Positions 4,350-5,030 of a stretch of DNA of 5,030 bases are shown in pieces. A program made the translations under genes and the position numbers. Every line of letters begins with the position of its first letter. The first letter of the stretch is position 1. The notes beneath the pieces were generated by a model. That model made no database searches. It was not told the DNA's origin and saw nothing but the letters and a program-made list of their open reading frames with translations. This stretch comes from an archaeon (GTDB lineage Archaea > Asgardarchaeota > Hermodarchaeia > Hermodarchaeales > Hermodarchaeaceae), in contig JABXGS010000049.1 of assembly GCA_016550425.1 (NCBI GenBank), forward strand, positions 1 through 5,030, read 5' to 3'.

Positions 4350-5030
4350 TTAAGATTCATCGGTTAAATCCTGACCAAGGAGGATTTTTACCTCTTCGGG
4401 AAATTCGATTTCAACATCACCACGTAAAATACTTGATAATGATTTTTCAAGTCGCTGTTGAAGGGTTTTCAATCTTTCAGATACCTTGTCCATTTGTTCT
4501 TCAATATGTGCGATTTCCGCGGTTACATCACGTTTCTCCCACTTTGCCCGTTCTAAGGATTTCTCTAATTCGCGCCGTTCGTCGATTGAAACTGAGGATT
4601 TCAACTCTGTTTTCCGCGATTCAAGGGAAGAAAGCCGCTGGCGGTATTCATCTAAGATACCTTTCTCTATCACCTCAGCCCGACGATTAATTATCTTGCG
4701 ATCTAGACTCGCTTTAAATGTCAGTTTCTTTCCTTCAATCGCATCTGCCAACGCATTCAGCCCTGCTTTCAAGCGGGTTAGCATTTCGGTATCCTGCTGA
4801 AACGCCTGCCAGGGATCAACAGAATAAGCGTCAGCGCCTTCGCCTGCAGTTGATGAAATCATCACTTTTTGTCCAGCCGCCTGACTAAGTTTCTTAAACG
4901 GTTTCTTCAAAAAGTTCAACTGATTCGTGACAATCATCCGGATGCTGTCAATCTCGCGACGAATCTCTTCAATTTCCACAAGTCCAGAATCCTGACGGAA
5001 CTGTTCAATTCCGTCCTGATGCTTTTCGAC
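4350..5030 (-). CDS. Coiled-coil protein of unknown function, C-terminal part (cut by window edge)
   Basis: I do not recognise the family. The frame is open from the right edge to TAA at 4350, giving 226 residues. The highly charged sequence EKHQDGIEQFRQ continues past the edge in the same helical style. A GTG at 4979 could serve as a start for 209 residues, but it has no good SD and would cut into a helical stretch (VEIEEIRREIDSIRMIV), so I treat the gene as 5'-partial. Order of regions: a helix (about 1-45); a less regular part with STAGEGADAYSVDPWQ (about 60-75); a helix including TRLKAGLNALADAIEGKK; a long coiled coil rich in E, K, R, L (about 120-200, with ERRELEKSLERAKWEKRDV); and a short C-terminal segment DVEIEFPEEVKILLGQDL that may be a small folded or docking element. 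It has no membrane segment. Such proteins are often structural or scaffold factors, but that is not shown here. Confidence 0.7.
   Translation of the reverse strand, partial: VEKHQDGIEQFRQDSGLVEIEEIRREIDSIRMIVTNQLNFLKKPFKKLSQAAGQKVMISSTAGEGADAYSVDPWQAFQQDTEMLTRLKAGLNALADAIEGKKLTFKASLDRKIINRRAEVIEKGILDEYRQRLSSLESRKTELKSSVSIDERRELEKSLERAKWEKRDVTAEIAHIEEQMDKVSERLKTLQQRLEKSLSSILRGDVEIEFPEEVKILLGQDLTDES

Overview
The window looks archaeal. It carries a canonical archaeal histone, the start of a tRNA-splicing endonuclease gene, an archaeal-type alanine aminotransferase close to the Pyrococcus AlaAT family, an archaeal-style UppP phosphatase and a DUF47/PhoU-like protein. TATA-like boxes stand upstream of several genes at archaeal spacing, and Shine-Dalgarno (SD) sites of the GAGG/GGTG type decide several starts. 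Base composition is moderate. The mix would fit an Asgard archaeon or another mesophilic, uncultured lineage, but nothing here fixes the phylum.

Layout. Bases 1-1716 read leftward: uppP (polyprenyl-diphosphate phosphatase, 874-1716), then a DUF47/PhoU-like gene (161-814), then the first 34 codons of endA (1-102, cut by the window edge). A divergent control region (about 1717-1899) separates them from a rightward block of three genes: a small probable winged-helix regulator (1900-2247), an archaeal histone (2404-2643) and an alanine/aspartate-type aminotransferase (2733-3950). These three do not look like a tight operon, since the histone and the aminotransferase each have their own TATA-like element. 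From 3989 to the right edge, two uncharacterised genes read leftward and converge on the aminotransferase: a coiled-coil protein cut by the edge (4350-5030) and an unrecognised 98-residue protein (3989-4285).

How the genes may work together. uppP and the DUF47 gene form a likely transcription unit. UppP releases inorganic phosphate from the polyprenyl-diphosphate lipid carrier, and PhoU/DUF47 proteins are tied to phosphate handling, so a functional link is plausible but unproven. The regulator is divergent from this pair. A 17-bp sequence with dyad symmetry (ATGAT-N4-ATCAY core) occurs once at each edge of the divergent region, at the uppP start and at the regulator start. This is the best candidate for new biology here: a pair of operators through which the winged-helix protein could control itself and the phosphatase unit.

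Several starts differ from the longest open frames: DUF47 at a TTG (814), uppP at ATG 1716, the regulator at ATG 1900, the histone at ATG 2404 and the aminotransferase at ATG 2733. I saw no RNA genes, CRISPR arrays, insertion sequences or clear signs of recent transfer. No gene-free stretch exceeds 300 bases.
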